Shown here piece by piece: positions 53,452 through 62,925 of a stretch of 64,000 nucleotides of DNA. The notes beneath the pieces were generated by a model that made no database searches, had not been told where the DNA came from, and saw nothing but the letters and a program-made list of their open reading frames with translations. This DNA is from Wocania_A spongiicola (GTDB lineage: Bacteria > Bacteroidota > Bacteroidia > Flavobacteriales > Flavobacteriaceae): contig NZ_JAMFLZ010000001.1 of NCBI RefSeq assembly GCF_023502325.1, positions 496,001 through 560,000 on the forward strand. The letters are read 5' to 3'. Both the position numbers and the translations under genes were made by a program. How positions within the stretch are numbered: position 1 is the first letter of the stretch; each line of letters opens with the position of its first letter.

Positions 53452-54630
53452 TTACTTAAAAGCATTTAATCCAGTAACATCTAAACCGGTAATTAATAAA
53501 TGAATATCATGAGTTCCTTCATAAGTAATTACGCTTTCTAAATTCATAGAATGGCGCATAATAGAGTATTCTCCAGTAATGCCCATACCTCCTAGCATTT
53601 GTCTTGCTTCACGAGCAATGTTTATAGCCATATCTACATTGTTACGCTTGGCCATAGATATTTGGGCAGATGTTGCTTTACCATCATTACGTAAAACACC
53701 AAGCCTCCAAGTTAAAAGCTGCGCTTTGGTAATTTCGGTAATCATTTCTGCCAGTTTCTTTTGTTGTAGCTGGAACTGTCCAATTGGTTTTCCAAACTGT
53801 ATACGTTCTTTACTATAGCGAAGTGCGGTGTCATAACAATCCATGGCAGCACCAATAGCTCCCCATGCTATACCATAACGTGCAGAATCTAAACAACCAA
53901 GTGGAGCTCCTAATCCAGATTTATTAGGTAATAAATTTTCTTTAGGCACTTTAACATTATCAAAAATTAATTCACCCGTAGCACTTGCACGAAGCGACCA
54001 TTTGTTATGAGTTTCAGGTGTCGAAAATCCTTCCATTCCACGTTCAACAATAAGACCATGAATTCTACCTTCTTCATTTTTAGCCCAAACTACAGCAACT
54101 TGTGCAAAAGGCGCATTGCTAATCCACATTTTAGCTCCGTTTAAAAGGTAATGGTCACCCATATCTTTGTAGTTGGTAACCATACCACTTGGGTTACTGC
54201 CATGATCAGGTTCTGTTAATCCAAAACATCCAATCCATTCTCCACTAGCCAGTTTTGGTAAATATTTTTGACGTTGTTCTTCGTTACCATATTTCCAAAT
54301 AGGATACATAACTAGAGACGATTGTACTGATGCTGTACTTCGTACTCCAGAATCTCCTCGTTCAATTTCTTGCATGATTAAGCCATAAGAAATTTGGTCT
54401 AATCCAGCGCCTCCATATTCCTCAGGAATGTAAGGACCAAAAGCGCCAATTTCAGCTAATCCGTTTACAATTTGAGTTGGAAATTCTGCTTTTTGCGCAT
54501 ATTCTTCAATTATAGGCGATACGTCACGTTTTACCCATTCTCTGGCAGCATCGCGAACTAATTTATGCTCATCTGTTAGTAATTCATCTAAATTATAATA
54601 ATCAGGAGCTTCGAATAAATCAGGTTTCAT
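53452..54630 (-). CDS. Acyl-CoA dehydrogenase, glutaryl-CoA type
   Basis: 392 residues. FGLTEPDHGSNPSGM (about 136-150) and the RxxxG flavin region with WGAIGAAMDCYDTALRYSKERIQFGKPI (about 255-282); the base Glu is in ITYEGTHDIHLLITG (about 371). Segments such as NGAKMWISNAPFAQVAVVWA resemble glutaryl-CoA dehydrogenase, which converts glutaryl-CoA to crotonyl-CoA in lysine and tryptophan degradation. The saccharopine dehydrogenase-type gene at 29.7 kb would belong to an earlier stage. No electron-transfer flavoprotein gene nearby. Confidence 0.85.
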   Translation of the reverse strand: MKPDLFEAPDYYNLDELLTDEHKLVRDAAREWVKRDVSPIIEEYAQKAEFPTQIVNGLAEIGAFGPYIPEEYGGAGLDQISYGLIMQEIERGDSGVRSTASVQSSLVMYPIWKYGNEEQRQKYLPKLASGEWIGCFGLTEPDHGSNPSGMVTNYKDMGDHYLLNGAKMWISNAPFAQVAVVWAKNEEGRIHGLIVERGMEGFSTPETHNKWSLRASATGELIFDNVKVPKENLLPNKSGLGAPLGCLDSARYGIAWGAIGAAMDCYDTALRYSKERIQFGKPIGQFQLQQKKLAEMITEITKAQLLTWRLGVLRNDGKATSAQISMAKRNNVDMAINIAREARQMLGGMGITGEYSIMRHSMNLESVITYEGTHDIHLLITGLDVTGLNAFK

Positions 54631-54830
54631 TCAGTTGATATTTTTAAAATTGTGTTTTTGAGAAATTATTGACTCTTTTTTTATTAAAAAAGTAATAATT
54701 GGTCAAATTTAATTAAATCAGTTGAGAAAATTTAAGATATAAATCATTATTTAAGAGATAGAAATATTCTTTGGTTTGATGAAATATTATGAGTCCATTA
54801 TCATTGTTTAATTTTTTTCATTGATTAAAA

Positions 54831-54844
54831 TCAAACAATAATAT
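54831..54844. promoter_or_regulatory. Perfect 14-bp palindrome, possible operator
   Basis: TTGATT and AATCAA separated by AA. It lies 13 bases upstream of the candidate -7 box and could be bound by a dimeric repressor or activator controlling the operon. No regulator gene is adjacent. Confidence 0.4.
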
Positions 54845-54857
54845 CGATTTGTGTAAT

Positions 54858-54865
54858 TATATTTG
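54858..54865 (+). promoter_or_regulatory. Candidate -7 box for the cytochrome/DUF1501 operon
   Basis: TATATTTG. It would leave a leader of about 155 bases before the ATG at 55025. Confidence 0.35.
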
Positions 54866-55024
54866 GTATTGACTGATTATTAGTAAATTATGATTTGTTT
54901 CAGTTTGAGTTTATATAAAAATTTCAAAACTTGAATAGGGGAGAGATTGTAAAAATTGCGTATAATTAATAACAGCTATTCTTCAATGAGTGTTTTATAG
55001 TTAGAAATTCAATGTCCTTTTAAC

Positions 55025-57727
55025 ATGATAAATATGCATAATTGCAAATACATAAGATTTTATTTTTTAATATTTTTTGTTTTTACATCATGCAAAGAAG
55101 GAAGGATAGATTTTAATACTCAAGTTCGACCTATCCTCAACAAAAATTGCATTAGCTGTCATGGAGGGGTAAAGCAATCTGGTGGGTTTGGATTAGTTTT
55201 TAGAGAAAATGCATTAGGAGAAACGGCGAATGGTAAAATCGGAATTTTCCCTGGTCAGCCAAAGAAAAGTGAAATGATTTCCAGAATTACCCATAAAAAC
55301 CCGGAAATGAGAATGCCTCTTGAAAGAGAACCTTTAAGCGATGATGAAATAAAAACGTTAACTAAATGGATAGAGCAGGGTGCTGAATGGGAAGAACACT
55401 GGGCGTATTTAGAACCTAAAAGCCCAGAGATATCGAATTCAGAATCAGATTGGGGTTATAATGAGATTGATGTTTTTACACATAAAAAAATGGAAGAACA
55501 TAATCTTTCACCAAATGCAGAGGCTGATCCTTATGATTTGGTAAGACGTGTATATCTTGATTTAATTGGATTGCCACCTACAACTAAGCAAATAGGTGAG
55601 TTTATAAAAGATACATCTGAAAAAAAATATGAGCAGCTAATTGATTCACTTTTGGAATCTCCTAAGTTTGGTGAGCATTGGGCCAGCATGTGGCTAGACT
55701 TAGCTAGATATGCCGATTCTAAAGGATATGAAGCAGATAGAGGAAGGGAAATTTGGAAGTATAGAGATTGGGTGATTAAGGCTTTAAATGAAGATATGCC
55801 ATTTAATCAATTTACTATAGAGCAATTAGCAGGAGATTTACTTCCCAACCCTACAAAAGAACAATTAATTGCAACAGCATTTCATAGAAATACACTAAAT
55901 AATGGAGAAGGAGGTACAGATAATGAAGAGTATCGAATATCAGCTGTTATAGATCGTGTAAATACCACTTGGGAAATATGGCAGTCTACTACAATGAGTT
56001 GTGTACAATGTCATAGTCATCCTTACGATCCTATTAAGCATAAAGAATATTATACTTCTTTTGCTTTTTTTAATAATACTTCTGATTGGGATGTGCCAAC
56101 CGAACATCCAATATACAGAGAATTTGATAGTATTAATCAAATAGAATTAGAGGGTGTTAAAAAATGGATTTCTAATGTTTCTTCTGAAACTGAAACTAAT
56201 AAATGGGAGCAATTTATTCATATCCAAGAACCTAAAATAAGGCCAGAAGATTTTAGCGAAACTCAAAAAACCACCCATTATAATAGGTCTAATCAAGATT
56301 ATATGATGGTTAGTAATGATGCCTATATTAAGTTAAAAGGCGTTTCGTTAAGTAATGTAGACAGAATATATTTAAACTATAGCCAAGGAGGAAAATTAAA
56401 AGGAAAACTATTAGTAAAAACGGATAGTATCGATGGAGCAATAATAGGTGAATTAGAATTGTATAAAACACATGGGTTTAATAATGTGCCTATAAAAATC
56501 AAAACAGAATCTAAATTTGCAGATTTATATATTCAATTTAAAAGTAATTCGAAAGATTATAAGTGTTTTATTGATGGATTTTTAATTGGCGAAAAATTAC
56601 CTTCTGAAAAAAATGAAGAATATGATAATATCTATAGCAAGATAGATGAACTATTAAATATACGCCCAAAATATACCACACCAGTAATGGTAGAAAAGCC
56701 AAAGGACTTTAGTCGTATAACTAGGGTTTTTGATAGAGGTAATTGGTTGGTAGAAACGGATACGGTAACAGCATCAATTCCTAAGTTATTTAATTCAAAA
56801 GAAGAACAATTTAAGAACAGATTAGATTTTGCAAAATGGTTAGTAAGCGAAGATAATTATTTAACAGGAAGAGTTATTACAAATAGGTTTTGGGCAAAAA
56901 TATTTGGAAAAGGAATTGTAATGACTTCAGAAGACTTTGGAACCTTAGGAGATAGGCCAACACATCCAGAATTACTAGATTGGTTGGCGCTTAGTTTTTC
57001 AAAAAATTGGGATTGGAGTATCAAAAAACTATTGAAAACGATAGTAATGTCAGATACGTATAAGCAAAGCTCTGTAGTTTCAAAAGAGGCAAAAAGTAAA
57101 GATGCTCATAATCAATGGTTGGCAAGAAGCCCAAGAGTTCGTTTGTCTGCTGAACAAATAAGAGACCAAGCTTTAGTAGTATCTGGCTTGTTAAGCGACA
57201 AAATGTATGGCCCTAGTGTGATGCCACATCAACCTGATGGTGTTTGGACAGTGGTTTATAATAATGATCAATGGAAAACTAGTGAAGGCGAAGATGCTTA
57301 CCGCAGAGGGCTCTATACCTATTTAAGAAGGTCTAGCCCCTATCCTTCGTTTATAAGTTTTGATGCATCGGAAAGAGAAACTTGTTTGTCACGAAGAATT
57401 AATACGAATACACCACTTCAGGCATTAATAACTTTAAATGATCCTGTGTATTTTGAGGCTGCTATAAATTTGGCAAAACAAGTTGATGAAACTGAAGGAG
57501 GAAAAAAAGAAAAAGTAGATTTAGCTTACAGAAAAGTAATGGGTAAAAGCATTAGTACCGAAAAGTCTGATATACTGTATGATTTGCTCAGTGAAACAGA
57601 AGCTTACTACTTAAAGCATCAAGAAGAGGCCTTTCAGCTAATAAAATCAGATGATTTAGAATTAGCGTCACTTACAGTTATGGTAAATACTTTAATGAAT
57701 ATGGATGAATTTCTTGTAAAAAACTAA
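55025..57727 (+). CDS. PSCyt1-DUF1549-DUF1553 cytochrome-like lipoprotein
   Basis: 900 residues. Signal with lipobox FTSC (Cys 23). CISCH haem motif at 42-46 (PSCyt1-like). The DUF1549 region follows at about 150-340 (ADSKGYEADRGREIWKYRDW) with a second CxxCH, CVQCH, at 326-330. DUF1553 is at about 600-880 (NRFWAKIFGKGIVMTSEDFGTLGDRPTHPELLDW, RVRLSAEQIRDQALVVSGLL). Such proteins are typical of planctomycetes and are found with DUF1501 genes. Predicted outer-membrane lipoprotein oxidoreductase; substrate unknown. Confidence 0.9.
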   Translation: MINMHNCKYIRFYFLIFFVFTSCKEGRIDFNTQVRPILNKNCISCHGGVKQSGGFGLVFRENALGETANGKIGIFPGQPKKSEMISRITHKNPEMRMPLEREPLSDDEIKTLTKWIEQGAEWEEHWAYLEPKSPEISNSESDWGYNEIDVFTHKKMEEHNLSPNAEADPYDLVRRVYLDLIGLPPTTKQIGEFIKDTSEKKYEQLIDSLLESPKFGEHWASMWLDLARYADSKGYEADRGREIWKYRDWVIKALNEDMPFNQFTIEQLAGDLLPNPTKEQLIATAFHRNTLNNGEGGTDNEEYRISAVIDRVNTTWEIWQSTTMSCVQCHSHPYDPIKHKEYYTSFAFFNNTSDWDVPTEHPIYREFDSINQIELEGVKKWISNVSSETETNKWEQFIHIQEPKIRPEDFSETQKTTHYNRSNQDYMMVSNDAYIKLKGVSLSNVDRIYLNYSQGGKLKGKLLVKTDSIDGAIIGELELYKTHGFNNVPIKIKTESKFADLYIQFKSNSKDYKCFIDGFLIGEKLPSEKNEEYDNIYSKIDELLNIRPKYTTPVMVEKPKDFSRITRVFDRGNWLVETDTVTASIPKLFNSKEEQFKNRLDFAKWLVSEDNYLTGRVITNRFWAKIFGKGIVMTSEDFGTLGDRPTHPELLDWLALSFSKNWDWSIKKLLKTIVMSDTYKQSSVVSKEAKSKDAHNQWLARSPRVRLSAEQIRDQALVVSGLLSDKMYGPSVMPHQPDGVWTVVYNNDQWKTSEGEDAYRRGLYTYLRRSSPYPSFISFDASERETCLSRRINTNTPLQALITLNDPVYFEAAINLAKQVDETEGGKKEKVDLAYRKVMGKSISTEKSDILYDLLSETEAYYLKHQEEAFQLIKSDDLELASLTVMVNTLMNMDEFLVKN

Positions 57728-57737
57728 ACTGGTTCAA

Positions 57738-59204
57738 ATGGATTTGTATAACGAAGCACAGAAAAGAAAATTAGAATTTACAACAAGAAGACATTTTCTT
57801 AAACAATGTACTACAGGTTTAGGCGGTATTGCATTATCATCATTAATAGGCCCCCAAAATGTATTTGGCGGGAATGTAAGTAATAGTTTAGATCCTGGTA
57901 CTCTGCCACATTTTTTGCCTAAAGCAAAGCGAGTTATTTATTTACATATGGCTGGAGCGCCATCTCAATTAGAACTATTTGATTACAAACCAGCCTTAAA
58001 GAAATTGCATGATTTAGACTGTCCACAATCGTTATTAGAAGGAAAACGATTTGCATTTATACAAGGTACCCCCAAAATGTTAGGTCCTCAATTTGATTTT
58101 AAGCAATATGGTCAGTCAGGAACGTATATTTCAGATGCTTTACCTCATTTTAGTAGTATTGTAGATGAGGTTGCTATTGTGAAATCAATGCATACAGATG
58201 AATTTAATCATGCACCAGCTCAATTGTTATTACAAACAGGAAGTGCTCGATCAGGAAGACCAAGTATGGGAGCCTGGGTAACTTATGGATTAGGGTCAGA
58301 AAATGAAAACTTACCAGGATATATGGTTTTAGTTTCAGGAGGAAAAAACCCTAGTGCTGGAAAAAACGCATGGGGAAGCGGATTTCTTCCGTCAGAATAT
58401 CAAGGCGTGCAATGTCGTAATTCAGGTGATCCAATTTTATATGTATCTAACCCTAATGGTATGAGTAGGGATATTCGTAAAAAATCATTAAAGGCTATAA
58501 AAGAAATTAACGAAAGCCAACATAAGGAATTTAACGATGATGAAACCTTATCACGTATTTCTCAATATGAAATGGCTTTTAAAATGCAAATCTCAGTTCC
58601 AGATGTTATGGATGTTTCTAAAGAACCTGACTACATTAGAGATATGTATGGCGCAAAACAAGGTGAGGCTTCTTTTGCTAACAATTGTTTGTTGGCGCGT
58701 CGATTGGTTGAACAAGGCGTACGATTTGTACAACTATATCATTGGGGGTGGGATATGCACGGAGATAGTAAAGCGGGTTCTTTAAATGAAGGATTAAAAA
58801 CAAAATGTGAAGAGGTAGACCAATCGATGACGGCTTTAGTTAAAGATTTAAAACAAAGAGGGCTTTTAGATGATACATTGATTGTTTGGGGAGGCGAGTT
58901 TGGGCGTACGCCTATGCGCGAAAATAGAGGAGGCATTATAATGCCATATTACGGGAGAGACCATCATACCGAAGCTTATACCATTTGGATGGCCGGAGGA
59001 GGTATAAAAGGCGGAATATCTTATGGAGAAACTGATGAAATAGGATATTATGGTATTAAGGATAAAGTACATATTCATGATTTACAGGCCACAATATTAA
59101 ATCAGTTGGGAATAAATCATGAAAAATTCACGTATAATTTTCAAGGCAGAGACTTTAGACTTACCGATGTACACGGTAGAGTAATTAAAGATTTATTGGT
59201 GTAA
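57738..59204 (+). CDS. Tat-exported DUF1501 protein
   Basis: 488 residues. A twin-arginine signal TTRRHFLKQ (19-27) with a hydrophobic stretch GLGGIALSSLIG. Marks of DUF1501, a sulfatase/alkaline phosphatase-like fold: HLMAGAPSQLELFDYKP, MHTDEFNHAPAQLLLQTGS, HWGWDMHGDS and WGGEFGRTPM. Catalysis has not been shown to my knowledge. It lies 10 bases after the cytochrome gene, the standard planctomycete pairing. Confidence 0.92.
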   Translation: MDLYNEAQKRKLEFTTRRHFLKQCTTGLGGIALSSLIGPQNVFGGNVSNSLDPGTLPHFLPKAKRVIYLHMAGAPSQLELFDYKPALKKLHDLDCPQSLLEGKRFAFIQGTPKMLGPQFDFKQYGQSGTYISDALPHFSSIVDEVAIVKSMHTDEFNHAPAQLLLQTGSARSGRPSMGAWVTYGLGSENENLPGYMVLVSGGKNPSAGKNAWGSGFLPSEYQGVQCRNSGDPILYVSNPNGMSRDIRKKSLKAIKEINESQHKEFNDDETLSRISQYEMAFKMQISVPDVMDVSKEPDYIRDMYGAKQGEASFANNCLLARRLVEQGVRFVQLYHWGWDMHGDSKAGSLNEGLKTKCEEVDQSMTALVKDLKQRGLLDDTLIVWGGEFGRTPMRENRGGIIMPYYGRDHHTEAYTIWMAGGGIKGGISYGETDEIGYYGIKDKVHIHDLQATILNQLGINHEKFTYNFQGRDFRLTDVHGRVIKDLLV

Positions 59205-59220
59205 ATTAAAATATAGACAC

Positions 59221-60132
59221 ATGAACCAAACCAGACGTCAATTTTTAACAACAGCAGGAGCAGCTAGCGCAGGATTACTTTTATCCAGCATGGGTGCGCC
59301 ACTAGAGAAGGTGACACCAAAAAAGGGTTTTGCTCTTAAAATTTATGCTACACGGTGGGGTTTTAAAGGGACTATGGATGCCTTTTGTAAACAAGTTAAA
59401 GCAGAAGGTTATGACGGAATTGAAGATTGGTTTCCTAATAATATAGCTGATGAAGAAATATTATATGAAGCTTTAGATAAGTATAATTTAAGTTATGGTG
59501 CTTTGGCAGGAAGTAGTGGTAAAAATTTTACAGAGCATAAAAAAAGTTACGGTGAAAATTTGCTTAAAGCATTATCTAGAAAACCAGATTTTATAAACTG
59601 CCATGCTGGAAAAGATTTTTTTTCATTTGAAGAAAATAAACTACTTATAGATTTTGCTATTCAACAATCAAAAACCTCTGGTGTACCAATATATCAAGAA
59701 ACTCATAGGGGACGTATATTATTTGCGCCTCATGTTTGCAGTCGTTTTATAGATGCGTTTTCAGAGTTGAAGTTAACCTTAGATATTTCACATTGGTGTG
59801 CTGTAGCTGAAAGCTTGTTGGACGATCAAAAAGAAACTGTAGCAAAAGCCCTAGAGCATACATCACACATACATTCTCGAATTGGTCATGAAGAGGGTGC
59901 TCAAGTTAGTGAGCCAAGAGCTCCAGAATGGAAAAATGCTGTTGAAGCACATTATACATGGTGGGATGCTGTTGTGAATCAGAAGAAAGAAAATGGAGAA
60001 GTACTTACGATGACAACCGAGTTTGGTCCAGCTAATTATATGTGGACCATGCCATATACTAGACAGCCGTTGGCAAATCAGTGGGCTATTAATGTACATA
60101 TGATGCATGAATGGAGAAAAAGATATTTATAA
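59221..60132 (+). CDS. Tat-exported sugar isomerase/epimerase-like TIM barrel
   Basis: 303 residues. Tat signal QTRRQFLTTAGAASAGLLLSS (2-22). The TIM-barrel segments GYDGIEDWFPN (about 63), PIYQETHRGRI (about 157, metal Glu), LTLDISHWC and HSRIGHEEGAQ (metal His) resemble AP endonuclease 2/xylose isomerase-like sugar isomerases. Export with the two preceding proteins suggests a periplasmic sugar substrate. 16 bases after the DUF1501 gene. Confidence 0.87.
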   Translation: MNQTRRQFLTTAGAASAGLLLSSMGAPLEKVTPKKGFALKIYATRWGFKGTMDAFCKQVKAEGYDGIEDWFPNNIADEEILYEALDKYNLSYGALAGSSGKNFTEHKKSYGENLLKALSRKPDFINCHAGKDFFSFEENKLLIDFAIQQSKTSGVPIYQETHRGRILFAPHVCSRFIDAFSELKLTLDISHWCAVAESLLDDQKETVAKALEHTSHIHSRIGHEEGAQVSEPRAPEWKNAVEAHYTWWDAVVNQKKENGEVLTMTTEFGPANYMWTMPYTRQPLANQWAINVHMMHEWRKRYL

Positions 60133-60159
60133 TTAATTCTTTATGATAGAAAACCGCAT

Positions 60160-61536
60160 ATGATAATATTCCTAGAAGCCAACTGGGGGCAGTTTTTTGG
60201 TAGGTTCCATGCCCTAGTAGTACATTTACCCATTGGGTTTATAATTTTAGCTGTAATTTTTGAATGCCTTGCCTGGAAAAAAAAGATAGACTTAAAATTA
60301 GCAATATCATATGCTCTTTTAATAGGAGCATTATTTGGAGTTATTGCCGTTGTTTTAGGTCTTATGTTAGCATCAGATGGAGGTTATAATATAGATACCT
60401 TAAATCTTCATAAGTGGACTGGAATATCTACAACTATAGTGGCATTTCTTTTATTTTTTCTAAGTAAAAAGAAAGAGACTATACTTTGGGCTAAAAAGAC
60501 ATACCCAGTAATGATGGCTTTGGTTGTAATTTTATTATCAATTGCAGGACATTACGGGGGGAATTTAACACATGGTTCAAACTATCTATTTGAGCATGCG
60601 CCAGCTTCAATTAGAGCGATGGCAGGAATAAAACCAGTTAGAGAAAGAATAACAATTTTAGATTCTGCTTTAGTTTATGAAGATGTAATCCATGTTATTT
60701 TTGAAAAGAAATGTAATGTATGTCATAATAATGATAAGGCTAAAGGAGGTTTGTTGTTGGTCGATTCAGAAAGTATATTAAAAGGCGGAGAGAATGGTAA
60801 GGTAGTAATTGCTGGAAATGCATCTAAAAGCGAATTATATAGACGTATTACTTTAGATCCAAATCATAAAGAGTTTATGCCTACCGAAGGCAGAACGCCT
60901 CTTACTAACGAAGAAACATTATTGATTAAATGGTGGATTAATGAAGGACTAGCTTTTGATAAAAAAATTGTAGAACTTAATCTTACTGACAGAATTAAGG
61001 GGTATTTGCAAGAGGTAGGTATTGGTTTAAAAAGAACATTTATAGGAAGCTTAAATTTGCCTGAAGTAGATGAAAATATTTTGGATTCAATTAAAGCAGA
61101 GGGATTTAAAATTAAACCGATTGTAAATAAAAGTACTTTACTTGAAGTTAAATATTCAGCATATAATAAAACCCCATTAAATCAAGATAAAATGGATATT
61201 TTGTTAAGCGCAAAAGAAAACATTATTTGGGCAGATTTTTCTAGATTACCCATGCATGAAAACTTTATTTCTACAATAGGGCAATTAGAAAACCTTACAG
61301 AACTTAGGGTCAATAATTCTGAAATTACAGATAAAGGCGTAAAACAATTAACGCAATTAACACATTTAGAATATTTAAATGTTTACGGAAACCCAATTAG
61401 TGATGTTAGTGTTGAAAGCCTTCAAAAGCTTTCAAAATTGAAAAAATTATACCTTTGGAAAACAAATATTTCTGAAGAAGGAATATTAAAAATTAAAGAC
61501 TCTTTGCCTCAAATAAATATTATTACTGGTGAGTAA
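60160..61536 (+). CDS. Membrane DUF2231-cytochrome-LRR protein
   Basis: 458 residues. The N-terminal DUF2231 region spans four membrane segments (about 18-36, 45-68, 83-102, 113-130; HALVVHLPIGFIILAVIF). A haem motif CNVCH follows at 185-189 (PSCyt1-like, KAKGGLLLVDSE), then a tail with three leucine-rich repeats at about 370-445 (TELRVNNSEITDKGVKQLTQL). An unusual mix: membrane, haem and a protein-binding repeat. Starts 27 bases after the sugar-isomerase gene, so it closes the operon. Confidence 0.85.
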   Translation: MIIFLEANWGQFFGRFHALVVHLPIGFIILAVIFECLAWKKKIDLKLAISYALLIGALFGVIAVVLGLMLASDGGYNIDTLNLHKWTGISTTIVAFLLFFLSKKKETILWAKKTYPVMMALVVILLSIAGHYGGNLTHGSNYLFEHAPASIRAMAGIKPVRERITILDSALVYEDVIHVIFEKKCNVCHNNDKAKGGLLLVDSESILKGGENGKVVIAGNASKSELYRRITLDPNHKEFMPTEGRTPLTNEETLLIKWWINEGLAFDKKIVELNLTDRIKGYLQEVGIGLKRTFIGSLNLPEVDENILDSIKAEGFKIKPIVNKSTLLEVKYSAYNKTPLNQDKMDILLSAKENIIWADFSRLPMHENFISTIGQLENLTELRVNNSEITDKGVKQLTQLTHLEYLNVYGNPISDVSVESLQKLSKLKKLYLWKTNISEEGILKIKDSLPQINIITGE

Positions 61537-61550
61537 TGACTTATTTTATA

Positions 61551-62267
61551 TTACATTTTTAAGTAGAAATCTTTAGTAAGGTTTATATAGTCTTGGGTGT
61601 ATTGATGTCTTCCTGTTTCTATAATCAACACATCAGTTTTTATATCGCTTTCGCGAAAAGAAAATTCTATTAGGCTTCGCTTAATTTCTGAGGTTGGATG
61701 TCCTTTAACTTGTAATATTCTATTTGCGAATAAATCAAATCCTGAAGCTAATTTAATAAATGAAGCTTCTTCTTTAAAAGGAATAATGATAGAGAATATT
61801 CCGTTTTCAGAAAGTAATTTTGAGACGCTTTCAATTAAGTGATTAAATGGCATTGCATCTTGAAAACGCGCTATATCACGTTGATTGTTTTCAGTTTTAT
61901 AATCCTCAGAGTAAAAAGGCGGATTAGAAATAATAAGATCGTATTTATCTTCTATTTCATCTGCAAATTCTTCAAGCGAGGCATGATAACAAAATAATCT
62001 ATCTCCCCATGGAGATTGTTCAAAATTATCAACACATTGTTCGTATGCACTATCATCAATTTCAACAGCATCTATTAGTTCTGCATAACTGCGTTGCGCT
62101 AACATAAGCGCAATAATACCTGTTCCAGCACCAATATCTAGTATAGAAAAAGGATTGCTTTCTAATGAAGCCCATGCTCCAAGTAAAACACTATCTGTTC
62201 CAATTTTCATGGCACATTGGTCTTGATGTACTTTAAACTCTTTAAAAGTAAATGGCTTTTTTTGCAC
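61551..62267 (-). CDS. trmN6: tRNA1(Val) (adenine-N6)-methyltransferase
   Basis: 238 residues from GTG 62267 (two bases after the rimM stop); the next Met is too late, as FTFKEFKVHQDQCAMKIGTDSVLLGAW is the family N-terminus. SAM motif ILDIGAGTGIIALMLAQR (about 42-59) and the NPPF catalytic motif in LIISNPPFYSEDY (about 112). Methylates A37 of tRNA-Val. With rimM it forms the ribosome/tRNA set downstream of rpsP. Confidence 0.9.
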   Translation of the reverse strand: MQKKPFTFKEFKVHQDQCAMKIGTDSVLLGAWASLESNPFSILDIGAGTGIIALMLAQRSYAELIDAVEIDDSAYEQCVDNFEQSPWGDRLFCYHASLEEFADEIEDKYDLIISNPPFYSEDYKTENNQRDIARFQDAMPFNHLIESVSKLLSENGIFSIIIPFKEEASFIKLASGFDLFANRILQVKGHPTSEIKRSLIEFSFRESDIKTDVLIIETGRHQYTQDYINLTKDFYLKM

Positions 62268-62269
62268 TG

Positions 62270-62800
62270 CTATTTTTCTAAATATAAATCTATCAGTCCT
62301 TCTGGAGTTTCAACCAAAATAGTTTTGTTTTCTCGGTCTACTTTTAAAATAAACTCATCATTCATGGGTATTAAAATCTCAATGCCACTTCTGTCAATTT
62401 CAAAAAGAGATTGTGCTGTAGAATCATTAATGCTTTTTAATATACCAACTTCACCGAAGTTTTTATCTTCAATAGTAAATCCAATAACTTCATGAAAATA
62501 AAACTTATCACCTTCAAGTTTAGGAAGCAAATTTAATGGTAAATATAAATGACTTTTCATAATAGCATCGGCATCGGCTTCAGTATCTACATCTTCAAAT
62601 TTAATACGTAGCAATTCAGACTTATGTAGTTGCGAACTTTCAACAAAAAAGGGCACTAGATTATGTCGCAAGTCTAAAAAAATAGCATCTAAATGTTCAT
62701 AAATATCTGGCTGATCGGTATCTAATTTTGCTAAAACCTCACCTTTAAAACTGTATTTTTTTACAATTTTTCCTAAATAAAAACAATCTTCTTTTTTCAT
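62270..62800 (-). CDS. rimM: Ribosome maturation factor RimM
   Basis: 176 residues. Helps 30S assembly near S19. N-terminal beta-barrel YLGKIVKKYSFKGEVLAKLDTDQPDIYE (about 7-34) and a PRC-barrel C-domain (about 98-175) with FYFHEVIGFTIEDKNFGEVG. It follows rpsP after 145 bases that include a terminator and a dispersed repeat, and it is joined to trmN6. Confidence 0.93.
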   Translation of the reverse strand: MKKEDCFYLGKIVKKYSFKGEVLAKLDTDQPDIYEHLDAIFLDLRHNLVPFFVESSQLHKSELLRIKFEDVDTEADADAIMKSHLYLPLNLLPKLEGDKFYFHEVIGFTIEDKNFGEVGILKSINDSTAQSLFEIDRSGIEILIPMNDEFILKVDRENKTILVETPEGLIDLYLEK

Positions 62801-62814
62801 TTTGAATTTATCTG

Positions 62815-62873
62815 TTCGAGTGCAGTCGAGAACTATTTAAATGTCAGGTTGATTGTATCTCGACTGCGCTCGA
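62815..62873. repeat. Long imperfect inverted repeat (dispersed type)
   Basis: TCGAGTGCAGTCGAGA (62816-62831) and TCTCGACTGCGCTCGA (62858-62873) are inverted copies with 15 of 16 matches. The CTCGACTGCGCTCGA core resembles repeats I recall between genes in Flavobacteriia. It sits between the rpsP terminator and rimM. Confidence 0.6.
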
Positions 62874-62891
62874 TGTGACATTTTTGGATAT

Positions 62892-62925
62892 AAAAAACTC
62901 CGATAGTAGCTATCGGAGTTTAAAA
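62892..62925 (-). terminator. Terminator after rpsP
   Basis: AAACTCCGATAG and CTATCGGAGTTT form a perfect 12-bp stem with a 3-base loop; the minus strand ends in T. Confidence 0.85.

Larger units (their letters stand above)
54631..55024. other. 394-base upstream region of the cytochrome/DUF1501 operon
   Basis: No ORF. It holds a perfect palindrome TTGATTAAAATCAA at 54831-54844, a TAnnTTTG box at 54858-54865, and an otherwise AT-rich sequence. The palindrome sits where a -33 box or operator would be. Confidence 0.6.
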
